Positions 12,403-23,313 are shown, counted from the first letter of the stretch. The stretch is 64,000 nucleotides of DNA from Turnera subulata (GCA_028386065.3 JAKUCV010007755.1:124001-188000), one strand, 5' to 3'. Numbers and translations: made by a program. The notes: generated by a model not told the origin, from the sequence alone.

Positions 12403-13228
12403 TCCAATTTTTTAACTTAGCAACTTGGATTGGCTAACAAGTGTCCACCGGGGTTAATTATCCCAAAAGAAACGCTAATTATTGCATATGACCTCTCCTC
12501 GTATTAGTTTTTCCGTTTGAAAGCAAAATGGAGAAACCGGCCAAAGTACAGCAGCAAAGTGGCACCTTTCATAAAAGACGGTCTTTTCTTTTCTTTTTTT
12601 TTTTTGTGGTAAGGAACAGTTAATTTAACTAGAAAGAGTTTGCTAAGGTTATCACAATTCACAGGGAAGAACATACAATGGCAATCGGGAGTCATACATA
12701 CGACACCAAAAACACAAACGAAAGAGAAGGCCAAGTAAACATCATAGACCACTAAAATATGATACAAACTGAAATTGAAACTTCGATGATTATTATCAGT
12801 ATTTTCAAATAGAACGACAAGACAAAAGCAGCACTTTGTTGTGTCGAAGTAGTAGTTTAGTACCCAACTCAACTTCTGCTTTGAGCATCTTGGGGCTATA
12901 CTTAAAACTTGGGAATCTCGCAGCTGCATCCGACAACAAAAGATCCAGCTTCTGAGGAAAAAACATCCATATGCCTCAAGTCACCAACTCTAATGCCATT
13001 CCTGATGGCCTTGCTCGAGTAACAAGGCCCAATTCCTCTTCTGGTGGTGCCAATAAACGACTTAGCAAGCTCTGCTTCCCTAAGCGCATCTACTTCTTGA
13101 TGGAAGTAAATAGCAAGTGAGAACGATCAGAGACCAGAATCCTGCCCTCGCAGGAAACTCCATCGGCTTCAAGCCCATCAATTTCGTTGAACAGACCAAG
13201 GAGATGGACCACAAATCCGACTCCTAAT
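12403..13228 (-). pseudogene. Partial, deleted copy of ADSS and its 3' flank
   Basis: Two blocks of the intact ADSS locus are joined here. About 12403-12862 matches the DNA downstream of ADSS (about 14570-15018). About 12863-13228 matches coding exon 2 (about 16156-16515), including the stretch encoding the conserved [22 protein letters not shown] region. The 1.1 kb between them in the parent (introns 2-3, exons 3-4, part of exon 2) is missing; the breakpoint shares ACTCA. Exon 1 and the promoter are absent. Small indels break the frame, for example one extra A in the run near 12960. Not expected to make protein. Confidence 0.85.
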
Positions 13229-13289
13229 AGGGTATTTGTATAATCCGAAACCTTATAGGTTTTGGTTTTTTTTTGGATACGAGCTCACT

Positions 13290-14559
13290 CTTTGCTTTTA
13301 TAAATACCACCAGCTCCCGACCACATATAATCCACCGCCATATTTTCTTATTACCCGCCACGAACACACTACTTAGTACCATATCTCCCCTTTGGCTCTT
13401 AATAATCATGAACAACACAGCTACTTCCTCCTACCCTCTCCCGAAAGGAACCCCTATCGAATCAAAACCCCACAGCAAAAAACTGCCAAACCCCCACACC
13501 AGTGGCTGCCGGGACCCCAGACCTCCCCCCTCCCCGCCTCAAAGATGTCCGTCGAGCCGCCCCAAGCGACGTGGCCAGCAAATCTGCCAGGCGACGGATC
13601 GTTTCTTGGCCGGAGGACACCTCCGGGTCCACATCATCCTCCTCCCTCAGCAACACCGGCATTGCCACACAGAAAGTCAAATCCAAGAGTACTGAAGCGG
13701 ACAAGTTTCCCGAAAAGTACTCTTGTCGAGTTCTTCAATTGCTTGGATACTTCGATTAGGCTGCTGAGGATTCGCGGTACCATGTCTACTTTCTCTAACA
13801 TATCGCCGCAAATCCAGTCTCTAACGAATAGGACATTTACTTATGTGCATCTGGCCCAGCTAAAGTATATCTTACCCGAAGCTATTGAGTTGGAGAAAAT
13901 CTCTTTATTTGATGAGAGAACTTGCTGTATGAAGCCAGACCTTCTTGTCACTATTGACGTTAATGGGATCGAATGTGATGAGAAAACAACGAAGTCAGAG
14001 ATTACGAATGTGGGTTTGAGTTTGAGGAAGTTATTTCGGGGTCGGATTGCTAAATTTTATGAAGACCACCCGGAGGGAGATGACATTCCCCAGGAGATGC
14101 TCCCAGAGCCATTCAATAGAAAGCAGCAGGGCTTATGTCAAGCCATCATGACTGGAGTTCCGTACTCATCATCTTCGGGCATTAATGATACCCCAATTGA
14201 TGAACTCAGGGCAGAACCTGTTGCACCTGCACCGGCATCTCATCTTTCAAGATCCTCCCGAAGGAGCTTCTCCAATAAAGTTTTTAGCAGTAAAGTATTA
14301 AATGACCCAACACAATATAGTTCAGTTGACTCTCTCTCTGTTGGGTCGTTAATTGTCATTTAAGTTGTATAGGCTGCATGCCGTTTATAGTTCTTTAAGT
14401 CGGTTACGATTGAGGCTAATTATATATGTATCACCTCTCTCTTTACCAATCATGAATCAGATATATTAAAACCTTTCCTTTTATCTCTACTTCTTCGTAT
14501 TTCCCTACAAGCTGCATCTGTCTCAGAGCCTTCCCTCAACAGAATATCTTCCATTGAAT
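13290..14559 (+). pseudogene. Intron-less CDT1 pseudogene (retrocopy)
   Basis: A copy of CDT1 (parent at 31620-34523) in which the first three introns are precisely absent: exon 1 runs into exon 2 at 13717, exon 2 into exon 3 near 13831, and exon 3 into exon 4 near 14072. The best segment encodes MSTFSNISPQIQSLTNRTF, LAQLKYILPEAIEL and DERTCCMKPD. A 5-nt deletion at the exon 1/2 junction and other indels spread the homology over three frames, so the product would be broken. It stops partway through exon 4 and is interrupted by a 175-bp insert (14342-14516). Similarity starts at or just before the TATA-like TTTATAAATA (13297-13306). The E2F-type sites of the parent are absent. Missing introns indicate an RNA-mediated copy. 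Confidence 0.88.
14342..14516 (+). mobile_element. Small solo-LTR-like insert (175 bp) in the CDT1 pseudogene
   Basis: Where the CDT1 copy is compared with its parent, an extra 175 bp begins TGGGTCG and ends GCTGCA. It is flanked by TCTGT at 14337-14341 and 14517-14521. TG...CA ends with a 5-bp duplication fit a tiny solo LTR, perhaps of a TRIM-type element. Orientation is arbitrary. Confidence 0.55.
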
Positions 14560-15171
14560 GAGAATAATTTGCATTTTCTTAACTTAGCAATTTGGATTGG
14601 CTAACAAATGTAGACTGGAGTCAATTATCCCAAGAGAAAAGCCAATTCTTGGATATGACCTCTCCTCGTGTTAGTTTCAATTTGAAAGCAGAAATCGGCC
14701 ATAAGTACAGTAGCATGGTGACACCTTTCATAAAAGACAAGTCTTTTTTTTTTTTTTGTAAAGGAACAGTTAATTTACCTGCAAAGAGTTATACTACTAA
14801 CGTTATCACAATTCACAGGGGAGAACATGTAATGGCAATCGGGAGTCATACATTCGCAACCAAAAACACAAATCAAAGAGAAGGCCAAGTAACCATGACA
14901 AACCACTAAAATGTCAACTGAAATTGAAACTAAGATGATTATTATCAGTATTTCAAAGAGAACTACAAGACAACAGCAGCACTTTGCTGTGTCGAACTAA
15001 TAAAATAGTACCTAACTCATAATCTTGGTTCCAATCCCAAAAATTTCCCACTTTTAACCCCAAAAATTGCAAGTTGTAATGTGGATAAAATTGTTACAGC
15101 ACAAAGAGCTCTCTGTCAGCTACCAACCGGGATTAAATGTTCAGAAACATAAATCTAAGTACATAATTAGA
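14560..15171 (-). other. ADSS: 3'UTR and downstream flank of ADSS
   Basis: Non-coding sequence following the ADSS stop (15174-15172 on the minus strand). The segment 14570-15018 is the parent of the duplicated block at 12403-12862. No separate gene seen; open frames on the plus strand are chance. Confidence 0.6.
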
Positions 15172-17055
15172 TTATTTGTATATCAGAGCATCACGTCCAG
15201 GCCCAACACCAATATAATGAACGGGTACACCAACAAGTTCCTCTATCCTTTCCACATATTGCTGTGCAGCTTTTGGAAGGTCTGCATAGTTGCGAACTGA
15301 TGAGATATCAACCTTCCATCCCGGTAATACTTCATACTCAACCTGCACAACATATCAATTCAAGAAAATAGATCAAGTATCAATACATAGATACTGTAAA
15401 GAGCAACACATGCAGAACTGACACAAGAATAACCTCAAGTTCCATGCATTTGCTTTTTATAACCTCAAGTTTGTAAATTACCTGTATCTGCTCGAGAAGG
15501 CGAAGATCTGCTGGGAAGGATTTAACTGGCGTCCCATCAGGTAACTTGTACGAAACCCCCAACTGAATCTCAGAGAGATCCGATAAAACATCGAGTTTGG
15601 TGAGGTTCAGGGAAGAAAAGCCATTAATCTGGCAGACATACTTCAATGCAACAATATCAAGCCAACCACAACGACGAGGACGGCCCGTCGTTGTTCCAAA
15701 CTCCTGCCCAGCAAGCCGAAGGATATCACCGCCTTGATCCAAAATCTCCGTCGGAAAAGGACCAGAACCAACCCTTGTAGTGTATGCTTTTACCTGCAAG
15801 AAAAGGACCAGAGCAGAATGCACTAGTATACATTAGCAACTCAAGGCATCACTGATAAACTTTACAAGGATGAAGGAAAAAAAAAGGTTAGAAAGGACAA
15901 AGTCAAGAAAACATATACTAACCACTCCAATGAGATCACCAACTACTCTAGGAGCAATACCAAGACCGGTGCAAATCCCGCCAGCAGATGGACTAGAAGA
16001 AGTGACAAAGGGGTAAGTTCCAAAGTCGATATCCAACATAGTAGCTTGACCACCTTCAACCAAAATCCTCTTCTTCTGTGCAATAGATTCATTCATGAAA
16101 TACACGGTATCTGTGATATAAGGCTCCAACCTCTCGGCAAACCTCTTGTACCTCTCAACTTCTGCTTTGAGCATCTCGGGGCTATACTTAAAACTTGGGA
16201 ATCTCGCAGCTGCATCCGACAACAAAAGGTCCAGCTTCTGAGGAAAAACATCCATATGCCTCAAGTCACCAACTCTAATGCCATTCCTGATGGCCTTGCT
16301 CGAGTAACAAGGCCCAATTCCTCTTCTGGTGGTGCCAATAAACGACTTAGCAAGTTCTGCTTCCCTAAGCCCATCTACTTCTTGATGGAAGTCAAATAGC
16401 AAGTGAGCACGATCAGAGACCAGAATCCTGCCCTCGCAGGAAACTCCATTGGCTTCAAGCCCATCAATTTCGTTGAACAGACCAGGGAGATGGACCACAA
16501 CCCCATTCCCAATCACACACAGAGTCTCCTCATTAAGAACACCAGAGGGAACCAAATGAAGGGCAAATTTCTGCCCTTGTGAGTTATAAATTGTATGACC
16601 CGCATTAGCTCCACCCTAAACCCACATTCATAGACAAAATTAAAGAATACCCAACATAGCCAGCCTATCATTATAAACTAATTAAACTAAAATGAACAAA
16701 CAAAACCCTAGTCTAGGGTAGGGTAACCTACCTGGCAGCGAGCAACGATGTCGAAGTGGTTGGCCAAGATGTCCACCAGTTTTCCCTTACCTTCATCGCC
16801 CCACTGAGACCCGAGCACTCCCGACACCTGGCTCAGCGACCCGATTCGACTAGCGGAGTCGCTCGCAGCCGGGTCCGCCACGCTCAGTGAAGCTGAGCAT
16901 TTGATGCGGAGGCGGGGAGTGGTGGTTGTGGTTGTGGTCGTGGTGGGAAGCCTCCGAGTGGTCCACTTCGGGGAGAGGATGGGTTTATTGGAGGTCGCGG
17001 CGGTGGTGGCGGCGGCAGCGACAGAGTCCAGCCGGAGAGCAGAGGAGAGATTCAT
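15172..17055 (-). CDS. ADSS: Adenylosuccinate synthetase, plastid-targeted
   Basis: Catalyses GTP-dependent joining of IMP and aspartate to adenylosuccinate, the first committed step to AMP. Four coding exons on the minus strand: 17055-16732, 16615-15923, 15793-15482, 15342-15172. They total 1500 nt (499 residues plus TAA), all GT-AG, all phase 0. Residues 1 to about 53 are Ser/Thr/Ala-rich with a poly-Thr run and look like a plastid transit peptide. The phosphate-binding loop GDEGKGK is at residues 86-92, followed by [11 protein letters not shown] across the exon 1/2 junction, [43 protein letters not shown] and, at the end, [12 protein letters not shown]. The length is usual for plant ADSS and no lesion is seen. 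CDT1 is the divergent neighbour, now separated by a 12.8-kb copia insertion 283 bp upstream of the ATG. Confidence 0.96.
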
Positions 17056-17337
17056 CGCGAAAGATAAGCCGGCGGGTGATGAAGGGAAAAATTTTTGGTT
17101 TGCGAAGGGTCAGGTAAAAAGAGTCAAAAGTGAAGGAGGAGAAGGAATATGAGTTGTTTTTGGAGATACTGGGGGGGATTGGCTGCGTCACGGGTGGGTG
17201 ACGTTCTTGGGTGAGAGAGACTAGCAGCCGCCTGGGCCCCCTGCTACTTCTTTCTATGGAAAGGAAGAGGAAAACGGATAGACAAACAAATTAATGAAAT
17301 GAAGATGAAAACGGTCGACTAAGAATTAGGGTTATTG
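17056..17337 (-). promoter_or_regulatory. ADSS: ADSS proximal upstream region
   Basis: The 282 bp between the ADSS start codon and the copia 5' LTR. It holds the leader and at most a short proximal promoter; I see no strong TATA box. Anything upstream of 17338 that once regulated ADSS is now displaced by 12.8 kb. Confidence 0.4.
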
Positions 17338-17552
17338 TGTTATAAAACATGTATAAATACTAGTATGTATGTCATTGTTATATATATAAATACAATATCC
17401 CTCTTTGTTATATGTTATATAATAGAAAGAAATTGATGAGATGAAAAATTGGTAAAAATCGAGTTCTCCTCAACCAAATTCTTCTCCTCAACTGAATTCT
17501 TCTCCTCTCCAAACTTCTCCATTTTCTTCCATTAATCACGCTATTCGTAACA
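17338..17552 (+). repeat. 5' LTR of the 12.8-kb copia element
   Basis: 215 bp, TG...CA. Contains TATATATAAATAC at about 17379-17392 (TATA-like). Differs from the 3' LTR by a handful of substitutions and a short TA-repeat indel, so the insertion is not ancient. The sequence CGTTATCAGCACG follows directly (17553-17565) and would be the primer-binding region; I cannot assign the tRNA. Confidence 0.9.
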
Positions 17553-17684
17553 CGTTATCAGCACGATGAACTCTATCCAGAGCATCGTTTTGATTAGAGA
17601 GTTGAATTTTGGTGATGATTGTAGTTGAAGGTTGAATAGCGTAGAGGGTCATGGGAAAGCAAGGAAAATTCTAATCTTTTTGCT

Positions 17685-18323
17685 TTGGTGCAAAGCTTTC
17701 CCTTGTTGTCACGATGCGCATACAGCTTCATTAGATTGTTTCATTTTGGGCAAAATCAATCAAAGAAGCTGATTTCTGAACATAGGCCCTTGAAAAGACA
17801 TGCTGCTGCAACATCAAGGGAAGCGACCACCACGATGACGCCGCTTTTTCCCACTGCCGCTGCAACTGGACGACGGCGCCACCACAGACCCGAGCTCCAC
17901 GACCACCAGCCACCAGTTGCTGCCTGCCACGCAACGTCGAGCTCGTCTTCCCCCTCTCTCACGCCGCCTGCGGTTCCAAGGAGCCGACGCCGCCGTCCCC
18001 CTCACGCACGCCAGCGAGCTGCCCATTGTCCAACCGCCGCCCACGACAATGCCAGCAACCGCTCTCCTCCTCGCTGCACCTTCTGCTGCCACCAAAAGGA
18101 CGCGCCACCACGCAGCACGCCCCTTCCGCCCGTCTCGCCGCCGCCTGCAGGACACCACCACCGTGCCTCCTCACACCGCCACCGGGAGCATCGCCTCCTC
18201 TCCTCGTCGCCGCGACCAGCAGGAGACGTGAATCCGTCCGCCGCTCGCCCCCAGCCGCTGCAGCTCTCGCCCCCCGACCGATGGTGCTCCCTTGAAGAAG
18301 ATGGACCCGATTTGGCATTTTAG
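17685..18323 (+). other. GC-rich leader of the copia element with a 212-codon open frame
   Basis: The open frame gives low-complexity text rich in Pro, Arg, His, Ala, Ser and Thr. Long frames are also open on the opposite strand, as expected from GC-rich sequence with few stops. No known domain. It may be leader RNA or captured host sequence. I do not claim a gene. Confidence 0.3.
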
Positions 18324-18499
18324 TCCCTAGACTTCTGTTTTATGCAGGTAAGCCCTTACATTTTAGTCCTTCAATTATTAAAATTTTCGATTTTGTCCTA
18401 GACGAATGTATTATTGTTTAATTAATGATGTTATTGTGTGATTAAATGTTTAATTAATGTTGATCTTGGATGATTAAATGTATGGTGAGCTCACGGTGA

Positions 18500-18760
18500 G
18501 TCCCGGAAATTAGTTTTTGGCCTATGAATAGTGTTTGGCCGGAATCCGGCGATGAATAGTAAATCTTGCCTCGTGAACAGTAATTTTGGCCATGTGAATA
18601 ATGATTTTGGTCGGAATCCGGCAAACCCAAAAGTGTTTGGCCGGAATTTTGATGCCTCGGCAAAATAATCCGGCACGGTGAATAGAAATTTCCGGCGACC
18701 GTGAATAGTAATTTCCGACGACCATGAATAGTGATTTTGGCCGGAATTTGAAACCTCGGA
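18500..18760 (+). repeat. Spaced GTGAATAGT repeats
   Basis: The motif (G/A)TGAATAGT or a close variant recurs about seven times between 18521 and 18735, often followed by AATTTCCGG or TTTTGGCCGG. CCGGAATCCGG palindromes lie between. A reverse-orientation set (ACTATTCAC, ACTGTTCAC) occurs at 47355-47400 in another element. Non-coding. Confidence 0.6.
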
Positions 18761-18930
18761 TTTTTCCCGGCAAAGCCCGGAAGACCGTTTTATAAGCCCG
18801 GAAGGCCGTTATATTTATTATATTTATTTATTGGCTGGCTAAGCCGTCTTTATCGTATAAGCGTATTATATATGTTATTGCTGAAAGATTTATCGAGTAA
18901 GCATATTTTCTGTTTTTATTTAAATTCCGA

Positions 18931-19180
18931 TTGGGCTATTAAAAAGGCCCATTATTCATTTAATGGCCGGCTAAGCTGCCTATTTCTTTACGTTTTAATT
19001 GGGCTCGTGTAAGGCCCATCACATTTAATTTTCAGCAATTTAATTTTAATTGGGTTATAATAGGGCCCATTGCCTTTCATTTTCTTGCCTTTAATTTTAC
19101 TCATGGGCTCGTAATAGGCCCATTATTTTTTTTTCCAGACATTTATTTTACTTGGGGTAATTAGTATAAGGCCCCTTGCT
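18931..19180 (+). repeat. Array of inverted TGGGCY...RGCCCA pairs
   Basis: Five pairs follow one another: TTGGGC/GGCCCA at 18931-18951, 19000-19019, 19051-19070 and 19104-19122, and a weaker GGGG/CCCC pair at 19153-19177. Spacers differ. The pairs are separated by T/A-rich text. TGGGCY is the plant site II motif, but whether these act as promoter sites or hairpins is unknown. Confidence 0.6.
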
Positions 19181-19298
19181 TATTTATTTTAATTAAGCAT
19201 TTATATATTCAATTATGTTATTTGAATTTGAGGCCCTTAAAATTTCCGGAAGAAATTTATAATGGGCATTAAATGCGAAAATGCATTTAAATGAGAAT

Positions 19299-22200
19299 AG
19301 TCTGAAAGACTAAATGTAAGAGTCCAGAAGACTCGGGAAAAGAAAAATACAGCGAAGACTGGAAGTCTTACCGTTCAAAAGATCCTGAAGATCCTTCAAA
19401 GAAAAATCGAAAATAAACATTATTACCACCAGAAGATGGCAATTATATGACCACCAGAAGGTGGATATTATACTTGCTTAACAATTCATTTTATATTCAA
19501 TTTATTTTTATGTTCAGTTTAAATTATTACGCATTGCAATTTATTTTTATTTACTTTTCAGTACTTTATAATTGTTTCTTAGAATAATGCCTGAAGCATT
19601 AGTCTCGAAGACAATGCAAAATTGACATCCACAAGGGGAGAATTATATGTGTGGATGTCAATATAACATATTATGACATCTCGAAATGAAAAAAAATGAT
19701 TAACACGCTCCAGAAGAGCATAATTTCGAATATGTTCCTGAGGAACACATGTTTTAATATGATCTAGAAGATCGTATATTTACGCGAATACAGACACCCC
19801 CAGTAATAAAATAAATTATTATGGATCCCAAATGAATTGACTCAGATTTATTCCCTGAAGTGAATAAGACAATATAATTATTTGTGCCTGTGGGCGTAAA
19901 TGAGATAATAAATGGAAAAGGCTCAAAGTAAACATGCATATTATTATTGCAAAAACAGATCCATAACTGGAGAACATTCAAAGAAGAATGGTTCTCATAC
20001 ATATGTTTAAACAAGTAATCTATCTGTTGGGTTCAACATTAACCCTCAAACTCTAAGCCTCACTATTAATGTTGACCCTAATACTGTCGTTCCAGGAGAA
20101 CCACATACCACCCCTGTTGTTTTTTCCAGGTATCTCAAACCGATTCGTTGGAGGAAAACAAAGTGGAATCACACCATGATTCTCTCCTGCTTGCCACAAA
20201 GTCTCAGTAATCAGTACCATGTTAGGCTTATACTGATTCTACAGATCCCTTAAGGTACGCACAAAGTCTTGAGACCTTCTTGCTATACCCCTGCAATTCC
20301 ACAATAAAAGTTGTACCTTAGGCCATGTAGGTGGTAACCCAGTCACCCTTGGGACGCTCCGAGCCATCATGGAAACCTGATAATAACTGCTTTGATTTAA
20401 AATTTGACATGAAGGCTCTAACTGAAATTCCTGCTTCCTAGCAGATATGAAAAACATTATAGAGTTAGCTGAGCCATAAAAATTTGTCCTGAGATTGCCT
20501 TGGTCCTCCAGGAAGAAAGTTTCTTCCATTGGAGTAACAAAGAACCTAGACGAGTATAGCTCATCTACAAACACTAAACGAGGAATTCTCGCCAGATCAT
20601 TCGGTAGTTCCTCTTGCTGCTCATTTACCATGCTATAAGCTAACCTATTTCTTCTTCCTAGAGAGGCACCCTCAACAAAGAAAACAATAGCTGGGGAAAG
20701 CATTTTTCTTGTCTTGTTGATTTTTCTGAGTTTTCTGCATCTTCCTGTCTCAACCGCCTTCCCTTCTTATAGTCTGAGCTTAGACAGCTAGGTGTCAGTT
20801 TTCTCAAATGTGGACCCTTTTCTGTCTCTGAAAAAAATCCAGAAGATTTTTCAGTAATTAAAACTTTGCATTATTTGTCAGTAAACTCCAAAGTTTTTCA
20901 AGCTTCGAGGTTTTGCTTTTGGAAAAGTTTGTCACTACTTTAATTATTGTCCAATAATTCTAATCTTTTCCGACATGAGTGGCAGGAATAAGCCTAATAT
21001 TGACACATGTATTGCAGCCTGAAGCTAGCAGTTGAGTAATTGAAACTTAACATATCCAGCCAGAAGCTGGAATGCACTAGCCTGGAGCTAGCAATTTTAA
21101 GTGTTTAGATACACAGCTTGCGCAGCCAGAAGATGGCACTTACTTGAAGTTGGTTCATGGATTTATTGTTTGGCATGACCGGATGGGCCATCCCGGGTCA
21201 ATAATGATGCACTAAATTTATTTGGTCATTCATTGAAAAACCAGAAGTTTTACAATCAATGAATTTCCATGTGTTTGTTTGCTGCGAAATTAATAATACG
21301 GCCATCAAAAGATGAGATTGGCCTAGACCAACACATTTGGGATATGAACGCAGAATGATAAATCCGCTGTGTTGACCATCTAGGTAATTTTCACGATGCA
21401 TCAACTGGATGGTCTATTATGTGACGCAAGTTGGCATTTTGCGCACTAATTAAGCCACTTGCGGTATATGTCCCTACTTATGTTATTAGGCTATATGTCT
21501 AGATAATGCTGGTATATTTCTTCAATGGAGAATGTATATCATTGGAAATAAACCCAAAGAGATCTGGGCCATATTGACAATTGATTGCAGGACCATTGAT
21601 GAAATATGACTATGGTATTTTATACGCAGTAAAAGTGCATCAAGCCAATAAGATATTATAAGATCATAAGATCTCCCCATTGGTTCTTGGTCACAAAATA
21701 TCTCCCATCTTCGGACTGTTGGTTGTACAGTATATTATACTCCACCACAACATAGTTAATCTGGTCCTTAAAGAAGTTTGGGAATAGATGTTGGGTAATC
21801 TCCATCAAATCACAACATTATTGAAACTATTGACTAAAAGATTGGAGATTCATTTATAGCAAGATTTGTTTATTGATAATTCGATATGTGTGTATACCCA
21901 ACATCAGGGGGAGAAAGAAGCAGCTGGATCAAGTTTGTTGAGATGCATAATATATATGAATGTTGATCCTCATATAAATTAATGTGAACCTGAAGTTCAA
22001 AAGAAGATGATTCATTTGCAGGAAAATTGATATGCAATTGCCAGACACATTTAAATTAAGTGTGACCATATACCAGCTGCAAATGCTCCTATTTCAATTG
22101 ATGTTCCTGAAGAACAATATAAGTATGCAATTGAATCTATAGATTATACTCGGTTCTAAAAAAGAAAAGAAATTCTCGATAGAGAATAAAGGAGCAAAGT

Positions 22201-22822
22201 GATAAGATGGCCCCAGTAAGAAAATATGGCCTCCAGTAGAGGTTTGAATTAAAAGTTCCCCAGAAGAGGTTGATTCTCTGACACAAATTGATAAAGTTCC
22301 AGAAGTAACTCAGATACCTGAAATAAGTGAATATGATGAGATCTCAATTACAGTGTCAGAAATAAGATGGAACCGACGTGAAAATAACCGTCGACGGAAT
22401 ACTTGTTTTATTTATAATATAGCGCTAAATAAAATGAGGATCATGAACCTACATTGGACGAATGTAGGCGCAGTATGATTGGCCAAAATAGAGAAACATG
22501 ATTAAAGGCTGTGTTGGACTCGCTCGAAGCGAGAAATTTCCGGACCTGTAGTCCATACACCACAAGGTGTAAAATACAACTGGTCATAAAATGGGAATTT
22601 GTGCGGGAAAGAATATGAGATATAAAGCACGTTTTATGGCACAAAGTTTTACCCAAACGACCAGGTATTAATTATGAGGAGATATACTCCCCTGTGGTGG
22701 ATGCAATTACTTTTGTCTGGTAGTATGTGAAAAGTATTAGAAATGCATCTAATGAATGCTATTACAGCCTATTATTATGGATCCATGAGTCATGATATAT
22801 ACATGAAGATCCCTGAAGGATC
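19299..22822 (+). repeat. Array of micro-hairpins with CTGAA/CAGAA-type loops
   Basis: At least twenty short perfect inverted repeats with 4-6 bp stems and a loop near C(A/T)GAA. Examples: GAGTC/GACTC (19320-19334), CCACC/GGTGG (19451-19464), AATGC/GCATT (19586-19600), GCTC/GAGC (19707-19719), GTTCC/GGAAC (19734-19746), CCAGC/GCTGG (21056-21070), AAAAC/GTTTT (21237-21251, with a further outer stem), GAAC/GTTC (21986-21998), CCTC/GAGG (22230-22242), GGAC/GTCC (22542-22554) and GATCC/GGATC (22808-22822). The array spans the decayed gag and pol and is interrupted by the LINE piece. Confidence 0.75.
20030..20760 (-). mobile_element. LINE fragment (start of the endonuclease domain)
   Basis: On the minus strand a 154-codon frame (20703-20239) ends with VQLLLWNCRGIARRSQDF. 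After one stop codon the text continues KPNMVLITETLWQAG and later NNRGGMWFSWND. This is the usual opening of the apurinic endonuclease (exonuclease-endonuclease-phosphatase fold) of plant non-LTR retrotransposons: WNCRG, then the ITET glutamate, then the GG(M/L)W segment. Reverse transcriptase is missing, so only a piece is present. Edges are approximate. It interrupts the micro-hairpin array. Confidence 0.7.
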
Positions 22823-22850
22823 CAAGTTGCAACTAATTCCCGGGAAATTA
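21760..22850 (+). pseudogene. Decayed copia integrase and reverse transcriptase
   Basis: Translating in shifting frames gives copia landmarks: GGEKK near 21908, the HIPAANAPI-like stretch before the RT (about 22065-22100), EEQYKYAIESIDYT (22108-22150), NYEEIYSPVVDAITF (22668-22710) and an IYMKIPEGS-like stretch (about 22795-22815). Many stops and frame changes occur. RT stops before the catalytic YVDD region; the pararetrovirus follows about 400 bp later. Confidence 0.75.
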
Positions 22851-23249
22851 CAAAATAGAATTGAACTAATCTTTACATAATTTAAATCATTTTGAGTATG
22901 GATAAACTTATTTATGATTGGAACTCCCAAAGAAGCTTCCAAATATCGTGCTATTAGACTGGTCCTGGAGTACCCTGTCTAAGTGCAATATGTATTGCTT
23001 GTAACATAAAGCCTGAAGTTTTTTAATTTAAGCCTATCGGCATTATATGTATTTGCTCTTATCTTCGGGGAATAACAAATGTGTAATCCAGTAGACCCGA
23101 AAGAGAGTAAAGCTGATTTTGCAGATATAGATCTCTTATTCAGTCCACATAAAGCAGAGACGGACATCAACCACAACTTTACACATGATATTGCAATATC
23201 ATCAGGACTACAAAAGCAAGATGGCAAGATAGACTCTCCAACGACAAAA
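22850..23249 (+). other. Junction region between copia RT and pararetrovirus
   Basis: Decayed sequence. The left half may be residual copia pol. From about 23081 a 66-codon frame is open into the viral promoter repeat; its product resembles nothing I recognise. The exact left edge of viral sequence could not be fixed. Confidence 0.35.
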
Positions 23250-23313
23250 TTAGTCTTGTCTTATTACTTTAATTATTAAGCCAGTGATGTAAGCAGTGAT
23301 GTAAGTTGGAAGA
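23250..23313 (+). repeat. Viral promoter fragment, copy 1 of a 64-bp direct repeat
   Basis: Identical except for one base to 26811-26874. It carries the two AGTGATGTAAG motifs but ends just before the TATA box and joins directly to coat-protein-side coding sequence. This shows rearrangement of a circular viral genome at or after integration. Confidence 0.85.

Noticed and set aside
12504..12929. 141-codon minus-strand frame
   Set aside because: Lies in duplicated ADSS downstream and exon sequence in a non-coding frame; low-complexity hydrophobic text.
13392..14363. Apparent 323-residue protein at the CDT1 copy
   Set aside because: No ATG at its start, the first third is out of frame with CDT1, and indels are evident against the parent; it is a pseudogene.
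20239..20703. 154-codon minus-strand frame as a host gene
   Set aside because: Its end and continuation match the opening of a LINE endonuclease.
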